This document shows positions 8,848 through 15,575 of a stretch of DNA of 16,118 bases, piece by piece; the first letter of the stretch is position 1; each line of letters opens with the position of its first letter. The stretch covers positions 1 through 16,118 of the forward strand of contig JAABSS010000024.1 of NCBI GenBank assembly GCA_011390235.1, in the 5' to 3' direction. The translations under genes and the position numbers were made by a program. A model generated the notes under the pieces. That model was not told the origin of the DNA. It was given only the letters and a program-made list of their open reading frames with translations, and did not search any database. This DNA is from Desulfotignum sp. (GTDB lineage: Bacteria; Desulfobacterota; Desulfobacteria; Desulfobacterales; Desulfobacteraceae).

Positions 8848-9363
8848 ATGGTTTATATCCCGGACAGCACTGAGACCGCCATGGTATTTTTCACTGCGAT
8901 GCTCGTCATCATCATCATCTACTATTTACAGGTAGATGGATTAATATATGCTACAATCGTCGCCTTGATCGCTGAGCTTTTAAATATTTTCATGGCCCAC
9001 GCTCTGACCAAATCCGTTGAAAAAAAAATGAAATTGCGTATTCGCAGGCTTGTAGACGGATACAGCAAACGCATCAAGGCATATCGGAAAACCATCCAGC
9101 AGCTTGAAAGAATCCAGGAAGAATCTGTTACAAAATTATACAATGCCAATCTGAGAATAAAAGAATATGAAACCAGGCTGGGGATTATGGAAAAACCCCC
9201 CACCGGGGTTGATGAAACCCAGGGCCCTGTATCAGCAGCACCGGAAAAATCAGCTTCCGATGCTCTTGGACAGGCTGCATCCCCGGCAAAGAAACAAGCA
9301 GAAAAACAAACCGATTTTTCAGATCTTCCATCCGGTTCAAACCGGAGAAAATTACCCTTTTAA
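8848..9363 (+). CDS. Unrecognised membrane protein with coiled coil
   Basis: I do not recognise a family. The 171-residue product has two adjacent hydrophobic segments (about 11-28 and 31-51), separated by a short LQVDG turn, that look like a membrane hairpin. A basic, Glu/Arg/Lys-rich helix follows (about 55-115) with heptad-like spacing, probably a cytosolic coiled coil. A Pro/Ala/Gln/Lys-rich, probably disordered tail ends in RRKLPF. The start is uncertain. The ATG at 8848 has no visible ribosome binding site. The ATG at 8881 would begin right at the first membrane segment and has only a weak GAG upstream. It lies 27 nt after tRNA-Pro with no terminator between, so the two may share a transcript. 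It converges with the lipoprotein gene. Coding status is likely, given the coherent membrane/coil architecture. Confidence 0.7.
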   Translation: MVYIPDSTETAMVFFTAMLVIIIIYYLQVDGLIYATIVALIAELLNIFMAHALTKSVEKKMKLRIRRLVDGYSKRIKAYRKTIQQLERIQEESVTKLYNANLRIKEYETRLGIMEKPPTGVDETQGPVSAAPEKSASDALGQAASPAKKQAEKQTDFSDLPSGSNRRKLPF

Positions 9364-9370
9364 TTTTATA

Positions 9371-9388
9371 AAAATTTGTTGCCGCAAC
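9371..9388 (-). terminator. Weak hairpin between the membrane protein and lipoprotein genes
   Basis: On the minus strand a short GTTG-CGG-CAAC hairpin (9388-9378) is followed by AAATTTTTATAAAA. It stands just after the lipoprotein stop codon (9402-9400). The stem is short and the U-run has five residues, so this is a weak candidate. Confidence 0.3.
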
Positions 9389-9399
9389 CAAGTGGGGAC

Positions 9400-9741
9400 T
9401 TATTCTTTTAAAATTTTAATCCTTGTGATGTTGCCGTCTTTGGTAAGATATGCAATTCCATTTGCAAGGGGTTTGCCTGAGACAGAATCAATTATTTCAA
9501 TTTTTTTTTCATATAGCATAGGTGTGGTGCCATCAATTTTCACGCTTTTGGGATTTTTGGATTCCGGGATTTGGTTTTTTTCTTGTTCTCTTTTTTTGGA
9601 TAAAGCCTCCCTGTGTTCCTGCCGCTCAGCTACCAGATTTGAAAACCCGGAATATGGATCTTTTTTTTCCTCACAGGCAGCAAGAAAAAAAATCAAGACC
9701 ACACATCCGATCCACGAGGCTAATGCTTTGGCCGGTATCAT
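9400..9741 (-). CDS. Small predicted lipoprotein of unknown function
   Basis: A 113-residue protein with a classical lipoprotein signal: a hydrophobic stretch and the lipobox LAAC with acylated Cys at 23, followed by EEKKDPYSG. E-E at +2/+3 does not match an inner-membrane retention Asp, so outer-membrane sorting is plausible. After a charged linker (about 35-70) comes a small conserved-looking region, MLYEKKIEIIDSVSGKPLAN, then GIAYLTKDGNITRIKILKE. No known domain is recognised. It starts 17 nt after the STAS gene, with AGAAGG about 8 nt before the ATG, so the two are probably one operon. Function cannot be assigned. Confidence 0.75.
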   Translation of the reverse strand: MIPAKALASWIGCVVLIFFLAACEEKKDPYSGFSNLVAERQEHREALSKKREQEKNQIPESKNPKSVKIDGTTPMLYEKKIEIIDSVSGKPLANGIAYLTKDGNITRIKILKE

Positions 9742-9758
9742 CCTTTCTACCTTCTGAC

Positions 9759-10067
9759 CTAACCTGCTGGTTTCACAGTGAAGCGCCTGTTGAGGCGCAT
9801 GGTCGTAAACAGGTTGTATATGTCCTGGGTGACATTGACCACCTGTAGTTTCCGGCCGGCCTGGCTCAATGTGTTGTGGGCGGCAATGATGACACCGATG
9901 CCGACAGAATCGACCATTTCAACGCCGATCAGGTCAATTACCACTTCATTTTGGGATGAATCAATGGCGGACAATATCTGCGATTTGAAAGTTTCGGCCG
10001 TGGACGCGACAATGTCCATACCAGGCGTGATAATTGTCTGATCCGCTTTGTTCACTATTTCATTCAT
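9759..10067 (-). CDS. STAS-domain protein, anti-sigma factor antagonist type
   Basis: A 102-residue single STAS domain of the SpoIIAA/RsbV type. The key stretch is VVIDLIGVEMVDSVGIGVI (42-60), with the conserved D53-S54-x-G motif; S54 is the expected phosphorylation site for a partner switch kinase. Family members bind or release anti-sigma factors, or act in chemotaxis-like or lipid-transport complexes. The ATG follows AGGAG at 10-nt spacing. Unlike the classic arrangement, no serine kinase, PP2C phosphatase or sigma factor gene is adjacent. The only operon neighbour is the small lipoprotein 17 nt downstream. The fold is secure; the partner and pathway are unknown. Confidence 0.9.
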   Translation of the reverse strand: MNEIVNKADQTIITPGMDIVASTAETFKSQILSAIDSSQNEVVIDLIGVEMVDSVGIGVIIAAHNTLSQAGRKLQVVNVTQDIYNLFTTMRLNRRFTVKPAG

Positions 10068-10129
10068 CTTCTTGTATCTCCTGAATTATCCAAAAAAACT
10101 ACCCTCAATTGATAAACAGCTGTGCATAT

Positions 10130-10158
10130 ATTATAATGTTATCTCAGTATTTTGTCCT
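10130..10158 (-). promoter_or_regulatory. Putative promoter of the STAS/lipoprotein pair
   Basis: On the minus strand a consensus TATAAT (10135-10130) lies 17 nt downstream of AGGACA (10158-10153, four of six consensus bases). It gives a leader of about 55 nt before the STAS ATG at 10067. Confidence 0.45.
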
Positions 10159-10253
10159 GTTTCTCAGAATTTTTATACTATCGCAAAACCATATAAAACT
10201 CAAACATTAAATTCGGTTCAGTTTGTTCAGGATCACAGATTTTCACAATAGAC

Positions 10254-10282
10254 TTGAAAAAAAATCACAGAGCCTGTATATA
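10254..10282 (+). promoter_or_regulatory. Promoter of the SRP RNA gene
   Basis: TTGAAA (10254-10259), a 17-nt gap, then TATATA (10277-10282). The expected start, about 7 nt further on, falls at 10289-10290, exactly where the 5' arm of the long closing stem of the RNA begins. Confidence 0.7.
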
Positions 10283-10288
10283 TTGATT

Positions 10289-10448
10289 CCGGCCGGCAGG
10301 CTGGATAGTGGGCGATTCTGATCGGTCGCCTTGTAACAGAAGGCCATGAAACTCGTCAGGTCCGGAAGGAAGCAGCGATAAGTGATCTCTTCTGTGTCAA
10401 GGATCGATCCCGATCATGCAATTTCTCATAAATCCTTCTGCCGGCCGG
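10289..10448 (+). ncRNA. ffs: Signal recognition particle RNA (4.5S-type), with closing stem
   Basis: The RNA scaffold of SRP, which binds Ffh and targets inner-membrane and secreted proteins. The diagnostic domain IV sequence GGTCCGGAAGGAAGCAGC is at 10359-10376, flanked by CTCGTCA and GATAAGTGAT as in other small bacterial SRP RNAs. Stacked helices close it: CAGAAG 10337-10342 with CTTCTG 10389-10394, CCTTG 10329-10333 with CAAGG 10398-10402, and GATCGG 10320-10325 with CCGATC 10410-10415. The core is thus about 10318-10416. An outer perfect 11-bp stem, CCGGCCGGCAG (10289-10299) with CTGCCGGCCGG (10438-10448), encloses everything, with GGAT/ATCC continuing inward. No Alu-domain features are seen. 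The extent of the mature RNA is uncertain; the core is secure. Confidence 0.93.
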
Positions 10449-10460
10449 TTCTTTTTCTTT
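10438..10460 (+). terminator. 3' arm of closing stem plus T-rich tract after ffs
   Basis: The GC-rich 3' arm CTGCCGGCCGG (10438-10448) is followed by TTCTTTTTCTTT. Paired with its 5' arm 139 nt earlier, or self-paired through CCGGCCGG, it could end the transcript. The T-tract is interrupted by C, so the call is moderate. Confidence 0.45.
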
Positions 10461-10482
10461 CAACCACTCCTTATTTTATTTC

Positions 10483-10552
10483 TTGACATGTTTTTAAACA
10501 GACTTATTTTTCAGCCATAATTATTGAAAATAATACCATTTGCCGTTTATAA
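10483..10552 (+). promoter_or_regulatory. Two candidate promoters of grpE-dnaK with an overlapping dyad
   Basis: P1 is TTGACA (10483-10488), 16 nt, TATTTT (10505-10510). P2 is TTGAAA (10524-10529), 17 nt, TTATAA (10547-10552), with a start about 12 nt before the grpE ribosome binding site. An imperfect inverted repeat (TTATTTTTCA at 10504-10513 with TGAAAATAA at 10525-10533) overlaps the P1 -10 and the P2 -35. No CIRCE element and no sigma32-type CCCCAT box were found. Confidence 0.5.
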
Positions 10553-10582
10553 GCAAGGAAATTTTGGTCCAGGAGAATAAAT

Positions 10583-11182
10583 TTGGTACTTAAAGAAAAG
10601 AACAAAGACAAAAATCAAAAGCAGCCGGATTCTGCCAATAAAGATCCAAACTCAGCAGACATAAAATACGATGGCAAAGCAAATGCCAATACCGGAAAAG
10701 GCGATATTCCCGCATTGGAAGAACAGCTTGCCAATGAAAAGGATCGGTTTGTGAGGCTTTCGGCGGAATTTGACAACTACAGGAAGAGAAAACAGCGGGA
10801 GATAGACGAATTTAAAAAATTTGCCACTGAAACTGTTTTCAAACAATTTCTGCCGGTTGTGGATAATCTTGAAAGGGCTATTTCATCTGCAGAAAGTAAC
10901 AAGGACCTTGATACGCTGCTGGAAGGGGTAAAACTGACCCACAAGGAAATTTTGAAAATTTTCCAGGCATTTAACGTTACGCCGGTGGAAGCGGAAAACC
11001 AGGTGTTCGATCCAAATTTTCACCAGGCAGTCACCCAGAAGGAAACAGACGAAGTGCCTGTAAATACAGTAACCAACGTGCTGCAGACCGGCTACGTACT
11101 CAATGACAGGCTGATCAGACCCGCCATGGTTGTTGTTTCAAAACGAACGGAAAATGATACTCACGAACCAAAAGAAACATAA
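10583..11182 (+). CDS. grpE: GrpE, nucleotide exchange factor of DnaK
   Basis: Releases ADP from DnaK to complete its cycle. The 199 residues match the usual ~200. The N-terminus is charged and probably disordered (1-45). A long dimerisation helix follows, with LANEKDRFVRLSAEFDNYRK (48-67). The C-terminal beta domain ends with the family signature around GYVLNDRLIRPAMVVVSK. The start is TTG at 10583: AGGAG stands 7 nt upstream and no in-frame ATG or GTG gives a full protein. hrcA, often upstream of grpE in other bacteria, is absent here; the SRP RNA gene is next to it instead. dnaK follows after 21 nt, so the two form an operon. Confidence 0.96.
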   Translation: MVLKEKNKDKNQKQPDSANKDPNSADIKYDGKANANTGKGDIPALEEQLANEKDRFVRLSAEFDNYRKRKQREIDEFKKFATETVFKQFLPVVDNLERAISSAESNKDLDTLLEGVKLTHKEILKIFQAFNVTPVEAENQVFDPNFHQAVTQKETDEVPVNTVTNVLQTGYVLNDRLIRPAMVVVSKRTENDTHEPKET

Positions 11183-11203
11183 AGATATCTTGGAGGAAAT
11201 GTT

Positions 11204-13111
11204 ATGGGTAAAATTATTGGAATAGATCTAGGAACAACCAACTCCTGTGTTGCAATCATGGAAGCTGGTGGAGAAGCAAAAATCATTACCAATGCCGAAG
11301 GCGGCCGAACCACCCCGTCCATTGTTGCCATTACAGAAGGCGGTGAGCGAATTGTGGGCCAGACTGCCAAACGTCAGGCCATTACCAATCCGGAAAACAC
11401 GGTATTCGGTGTAAAGCGCCTCATCGGCAGAAAATTCGACTCAAAAGAAGTGCAGAGCGACATCCCCAATCTTCCTTATAAGATTGAAGCGGCATCCAAC
11501 GGGGATACACGCATCAATTTGAGAGGAAAACAATACAGCCCTGCTGAAATTTCTTCGTTCATCCTGGGCAATATCAAAAAAACAGCTGAAGAATACCTGG
11601 GCGAAGAGGTCAAAGAAGCTGTTATTACTGTACCTGCCTATTTTAATGACAGCCAGAGGCAGGCCACAAAAGATGCCGGAAAAATTGCCGGACTCGAAGT
11701 CAAACGGATCATCAACGAACCTACTGCCGCATCTCTGGCCTATGGCCTGGATAAAAAAGGAGAAGAAAAAATAGCAGTCTTCGACCTGGGGGGCGGTACC
11801 TTTGATGTGTCCATCCTTGAGATTGGAGACGGTGTTTTTGAAGTAAAATCCACATCAGGAGATACCCACCTGGGTGGAGAAGACTTTGACCTGCGAATCA
11901 TCGACTATATTGCCAATGAATTCAAAAAAGACCAGGGCATTGATGTGCGTTCAGACAAAATGGCACTCCAGCGTCTCAAGGAAGCAGCGGAAAAAGCAAA
12001 AATGGAATTGTCCAGTGCCACAGAAACCAGCATCAACCTGCCTTTTATCACGGCAGATGCCTCCGGCCCCAAACACCTGGATGTCAAATTGTCCCGGGCA
12101 AAACTGGAATCTCTGGTGGCTGATCTTCTGGACAATCTGGAAGGTCCCTGCAAGGTGGCATTGAAAGAAGCAGGTGTGGGCTCCGGTACTGTGGACGAAG
12201 TTGTTCTGGTGGGTGGCATGACCCGCATGCCGGCCGTGCAGCAGCGGGTGGAAAAAATATTCGGCAAAAAACCCCACAAAGGAGTAAATCCGGATGAAGT
12301 GGTTGCCATGGGTGCGGCTGTCCAGGCCGGTGTGCTCCAGGGGGATGTGCATGATGTACTGCTGCTGGATGTAACCCCGCTTTCTCTGGGTATTGAAACC
12401 CTGGGCGGTGTCATGACCAAACTTATTGAAAAAAACACCACCATTCCCACCAAAAAAAGCCAGGTATTCTCCACTGCTGCAGATAACCAGCCGGCGGTTT
12501 CCATTCATGTGCTCCAAGGAGAAAGGGAAATGGCAGCCGACAACAAGACCCTTGGCCAGTTTGAACTGGCTGATATCCCGCCGGCACCCCGGGGCGTTCC
12601 CCAGATTGAAGTCTCCTTTGACATTGATGCCAACGGCATTGTCCAGGTATCTGCCAAAGACAAGGCAACCAACAAGGAACAATCCATACGCATTACAGCA
12701 GCTTCCGGACTTTCAGAAGATGAAATTGAAAAAATGGTCAAAGATGCGGAAATGCACGCGGGAGAGGACAAAAAAAGACGGGAACTTGTGGATACAAGAA
12801 ACCAGGCTGAAGCTTTGGTGGACCAGACCGAAAAGACCCTTAAAGAACACGGCGACAAAGTGGACGCAGAAACCAAAACTTCCATTGAGTCTGCTGTGGC
12901 AGCCTTGAAACAGGCCAAAGAATCCAGTGACGTGGATGACATAAAACAGAAAATCGAAACCCTTTCCCAGGCCTCACATAAACTGGCTGAGGTCATGTAC
13001 CAGCAGGCCTCTTCTTCCCAGGAAGGCCAGGCAGACACCGGTGCTGCCGGCGCCCAGACAGATGAGGATGTAGTGGATGCCGACTTTGAAGAGGTCAATA
13101 AAGACAAATAA
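11204..13111 (+). CDS. dnaK: DnaK, Hsp70 chaperone
   Basis: The main cytosolic ATP-dependent Hsp70, which folds and protects client proteins with DnaJ and GrpE. It has 635 residues (E. coli 638). The nucleotide-binding domain shows phosphate-1 motif [13 protein letters not shown] (6-18), [16 protein letters not shown] in the middle, phosphate-2 [13 protein letters not shown] near 193-205, and the adenosine motif [11 protein letters not shown]. The interdomain linker [13 protein letters not shown] is near 383-396. Then come the substrate-binding beta domain, the helical lid, and a C-terminal tail with VVDADFEEV, the conserved co-chaperone docking end. A strong GGAGG stands 7 nt before the ATG. 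It is second gene of grpE-dnaK. dnaJ does not follow; a terminator and an unrelated gene do. Confidence 0.99.
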   Translation: MGKIIGIDLGTTNSCVAIMEAGGEAKIITNAEGGRTTPSIVAITEGGERIVGQTAKRQAITNPENTVFGVKRLIGRKFDSKEVQSDIPNLPYKIEAASNGDTRINLRGKQYSPAEISSFILGNIKKTAEEYLGEEVKEAVITVPAYFNDSQRQATKDAGKIAGLEVKRIINEPTAASLAYGLDKKGEEKIAVFDLGGGTFDVSILEIGDGVFEVKSTSGDTHLGGEDFDLRIIDYIANEFKKDQGIDVRSDKMALQRLKEAAEKAKMELSSATETSINLPFITADASGPKHLDVKLSRAKLESLVADLLDNLEGPCKVALKEAGVGSGTVDEVVLVGGMTRMPAVQQRVEKIFGKKPHKGVNPDEVVAMGAAVQAGVLQGDVHDVLLLDVTPLSLGIETLGGVMTKLIEKNTTIPTKKSQVFSTAADNQPAVSIHVLQGEREMAADNKTLGQFELADIPPAPRGVPQIEVSFDIDANGIVQVSAKDKATNKEQSIRITAASGLSEDEIEKMVKDAEMHAGEDKKRRELVDTRNQAEALVDQTEKTLKEHGDKVDAETKTSIESAVAALKQAKESSDVDDIKQKIETLSQASHKLAEVMYQQASSSQEGQADTGAAGAQTDEDVVDADFEEVNKDK

Positions 13112-13138
13112 GCCGTCTTCAAACATTGGGTTGAATAT

Positions 13139-13180
13139 AATCCTGCCGTGGTCTATAGTGATCCGGCAGGATTTTTTTTT
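13139..13180 (+). terminator. Intrinsic terminator of grpE-dnaK
   Basis: A perfect 10-bp stem, AATCCTGCCG (13139-13148) with CGGCAGGATT (13164-13173), has a 15-nt loop and runs into nine consecutive T (13172-13180). It is 27 nt after the dnaK stop. Confidence 0.93.
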
Positions 13181-13219
13181 AACCACAAGGCCAAAAGGAA
13201 AAAGGGCAGAATTCAGTTT

Positions 13220-14809
13220 ATGCGCATAACACAGATACTGGCTGAAAACAACAGGCTGTACAGAGATGAAATTGCCCTGGTGGAGCGGGTACCTGCCAGA
13301 AAAACCAGAAAAGAACTCACCTGGCACCAATTTTATACCATGGCCTGCAGGCTGGCCAACGGCCTTCATCAGAAAGGCATCCAGAAATCTGATACCGTGG
13401 TGCAGCTCATGACCAACAGCCTGGAATGGCTGCCCATCTATTTTGGTATCCTGTATACCGGTGCCTGGGCAGTGCCGTTGAATTTCCGGTTTGAATCAGA
13501 TAAAATTTTGTTGTGCGCAAACACCGCAGCACCCAAAGCCTTTATATTCGGAGAAGAATTCATCCAGCGCATTGCAGCGATTCGCAGTGCCCTGGCATCC
13601 AGTGTGCACGTGTGGATTTTTACAGGCCCCAGAGAATCCTGTCCGGAATGGGCATATCTTTTTGATGACTTTGTCCAGGACCAGCAAGGCCATATGCCGC
13701 CGGATGTTCCCATGGAAAATGACGATGATGCAGCACTGTACTTCACCTCAGGCACCACCGGCACCCCCAAAGCGGTCCTGCTCACCCACAATAATCTGAC
13801 CCATGCCTGCGAAGTGGAAAACAGCCACCATGGCCAGACCCATGAGGATATATTTTTGTGCATACCGCCTTTGTATCACACCGGCGCAAAGATGCACTGG
13901 ATGGGCTCTTTTCTGGTGGGGGGCAAGTGCATCCTGCTCAACGGGGTAAAGCCGGAATGGATTTTTGAAGCGGTTTCTGAAGAACGGTGCACCATTGCCT
14001 GGCTTCTGGTTCCCTGGGCCCATGATATTCTCATTGCCATAGAAAACAAGGTCCTTGATCTGTCACACTATCACCTGGACCAGTGGCGGCTGATGCATTC
14101 CGGGGCCCAGCCCGTTCCCCCCAGCCTTGTCCAAAGATGGCAGAAATACTTTCCAGCTCAGGGGTATGACACCAATTACGGCCTTACCGAATCCACCGGC
14201 CCGGGCTGTATCCATCTGGGCCTTGAAAACAGCCACCACATAGGCCCCATAGGCAAAGCAGGCCACGGGTGGGAGGCCAGAATCGTGGACAAGCAGGGCA
14301 ATCACCTGTTCGGCAATGAAACCGGTGAATTGATCGTGCGGGGACCAGGGGTGATGAAAGCCTACTATAAAAACCCGGAAGCCACCGCCAAAACCCTTCA
14401 CAACGGATGGCTGCGCACCGGTGATCTGGCCAGGTATGACATGGAAGGATTCATCTGGCTGGTGGACCGCAAAAAAGACATGATCATTTACGGGGGAGAA
14501 AATATCTATCCCAATGAAATTGAAAATTTCTTTCTGGGCCACGAGAAAATAAAGGATATTGCTGTTATCGGTGTGCCGGATGAGCGTTTAGGGGAAATCC
14601 CCGCAGGCATCATCAGCGTCAAGCCGGACTGCATGATCTGTGAAAACGATATTCAGGAATTCCAGCAGGCCCTGCCCCGGTACAAACGCCTGAAAAAAAT
14701 TTTTTTCGGGGATGTCCCACGCAACCCCACCGGAAAAATTGAAAAACCCAAACTGCGGCGCCTGTATGCGGAAGACAAACGAAAAGACCTGCAAAAACTG
14801 CTGCGGTAA
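13220..14809 (+). CDS. AMP-forming acyl-CoA synthetase/ligase family protein
   Basis: A class I adenylate-forming enzyme that probably activates a carboxylic acid, such as a fatty or aromatic acid, to its CoA thioester via an acyl-AMP. It has 529 residues, usual for the family. The phosphate loop is YFTSGTTGTPKAVLLTH (174-190), the YGxTE motif is NYGLTESTG (319-327), and the hinge/ribose motif is TGDLARYDMEGF (400-411) with WLVDRKKDMIIYGGENIYP (413-431). The C-terminal catalytic lysine is K506 in RNPTGKIEKPK. The substrate cannot be read from sequence. The ATG at 13220 is chosen because the upstream GTG at 13148 lies inside the dnaK terminator hairpin; no strong ribosome binding site is seen. 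lolA follows after 17 nt. A TATAAT at 13136-13141 lacks a good -35, so its promoter is unclear. Confidence 0.9.
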   Translation: MRITQILAENNRLYRDEIALVERVPARKTRKELTWHQFYTMACRLANGLHQKGIQKSDTVVQLMTNSLEWLPIYFGILYTGAWAVPLNFRFESDKILLCANTAAPKAFIFGEEFIQRIAAIRSALASSVHVWIFTGPRESCPEWAYLFDDFVQDQQGHMPPDVPMENDDDAALYFTSGTTGTPKAVLLTHNNLTHACEVENSHHGQTHEDIFLCIPPLYHTGAKMHWMGSFLVGGKCILLNGVKPEWIFEAVSEERCTIAWLLVPWAHDILIAIENKVLDLSHYHLDQWRLMHSGAQPVPPSLVQRWQKYFPAQGYDTNYGLTESTGPGCIHLGLENSHHIGPIGKAGHGWEARIVDKQGNHLFGNETGELIVRGPGVMKAYYKNPEATAKTLHNGWLRTGDLARYDMEGFIWLVDRKKDMIIYGGENIYPNEIENFFLGHEKIKDIAVIGVPDERLGEIPAGIISVKPDCMICENDIQEFQQALPRYKRLKKIFFGDVPRNPTGKIEKPKLRRLYAEDKRKDLQKLLR

Positions 14810-14826
14810 ATCACAAGGAACATACC

Positions 14827-15477
14827 ATGATATTCATGAGACCCTTTCTTATCATCGCCCTGGTTTTCTGCTGGGCCATTCCCGGAAATACCGCAGACAC
14901 CAGCGCCCGCACACAAACCCTCCTGGACGGCATTGAAAACCGGTATGCCGGCAAAAGCTTTTCTGCCGATTTTTCCCAGACATCCACTTTGTCTGCCCTG
15001 GATATCAATGAAACAGCATCAGGCAGGGCCTGGTTCAGCCACCCCGGGAAAATGAAATGGCAGTACCTGTCTCCGGAACGCCACGATATTATCACCAACG
15101 GCACAAAACTGTGGATCTTCAGACCCGAAGAAAACCAGGTCATGCGCGGGGATGCATCCCAGTTTTTCAAGTCAGGGGCCGGCGGGGCGTTTTTATCAGA
15201 TATCTCCCTGATCCGAAAAAATTATACTGTCTCTATTAAGGAGGCAACACAAGACCGGGCCGAACTGCTCCTTGAGGACCAGTCCGGAAATCCCGACATT
15301 CACCGCATCATCATCCGGGTATGCCCCAAACAATTTCATATCTCCCATGTCACTACTGTGAATGCTTTTGGAGACACCACCCACTTTGAATTCAGCAATA
15401 TACGTTTCCGGCAGATACCGGATGACCGGTTTGATTTTACCATCCCCTCCGGGGTTAACATTCTTGACATGGAATAA
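14827..15477 (+). CDS. lolA: LolA-family periplasmic lipoprotein carrier
   Basis: Probably shuttles lipoproteins from the inner-membrane LolCDE complex across the periplasm. The 216-residue precursor has a signal peptide (hydrophobic 6-18, likely cleavage after GNTA near 23). The mature part begins with a LolA-like helix and the FSADFSQTSTL strand (45-55). The family pattern follows: SGRAWFSHPGKMKWQYLSPE, then the NGTKLWIFRPEENQVM segment (91-106). The C-terminal strands are THFEFSNIRFRQIPDDRFDFTIP. AAGGA stands about 7 nt before the ATG at 14827; an in-frame ATG three codons later is less well placed. It follows the acyl-CoA synthetase by 17 nt, likely co-transcribed although no functional link is obvious. 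No LolB is in view. Confidence 0.88.
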   Translation: MIFMRPFLIIALVFCWAIPGNTADTSARTQTLLDGIENRYAGKSFSADFSQTSTLSALDINETASGRAWFSHPGKMKWQYLSPERHDIITNGTKLWIFRPEENQVMRGDASQFFKSGAGGAFLSDISLIRKNYTVSIKEATQDRAELLLEDQSGNPDIHRIIIRVCPKQFHISHVTTVNAFGDTTHFEFSNIRFRQIPDDRFDFTIPSGVNILDME

Positions 15478-15503
15478 CAACCATGCCCTGGCGGGCACAA
15501 CAA

Positions 15504-15538
15504 AGCTGTTAGCTGAGTACTGACGGCTGACGGCTTTC
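15504..15538. repeat. Degenerate heptameric tandem repeat upstream of nadA
   Basis: Five consecutive 7-bp units read AGCTGTT, AGCTGAG, TACTGAC, GGCTGAC, GGCTTTC, with consensus about RGCTGAC. The array lies between the lolA stop and the nadA start and contains no open frame. It has the look of a dispersed intergenic microrepeat. Confidence 0.6.
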
Positions 15539-15575
15539 ATATAAAACCGAACAAAGATACGAAAGGATTCTTGTG

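Noticed and set aside
9167..9757. A 196-codon plus-strand frame across the end of the membrane protein and the lipoprotein
   Set aside because: It overlaps two better-supported genes, one of them antisense, and lacks any recognisable feature.
10289..10448. Long SRP RNA with an Alu domain, as in Bacillus
   Set aside because: The extra length forms a closing rod only. The total of ~160 nt is well short of ~270 nt and no Alu-type helices 2-4 are visible.
10449..10582. CIRCE operator for HrcA upstream of grpE
   Set aside because: No TTAGCACTC...GAGTGCTAA-like inverted repeat is present.
13148..13219. A 24-codon N-terminal extension of the acyl-CoA synthetase from a GTG
   Set aside because: The GTG is inside the dnaK terminator hairpin and the added residues include the translated T-tract (FFF). 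The family homology begins after the ATG at 13220.
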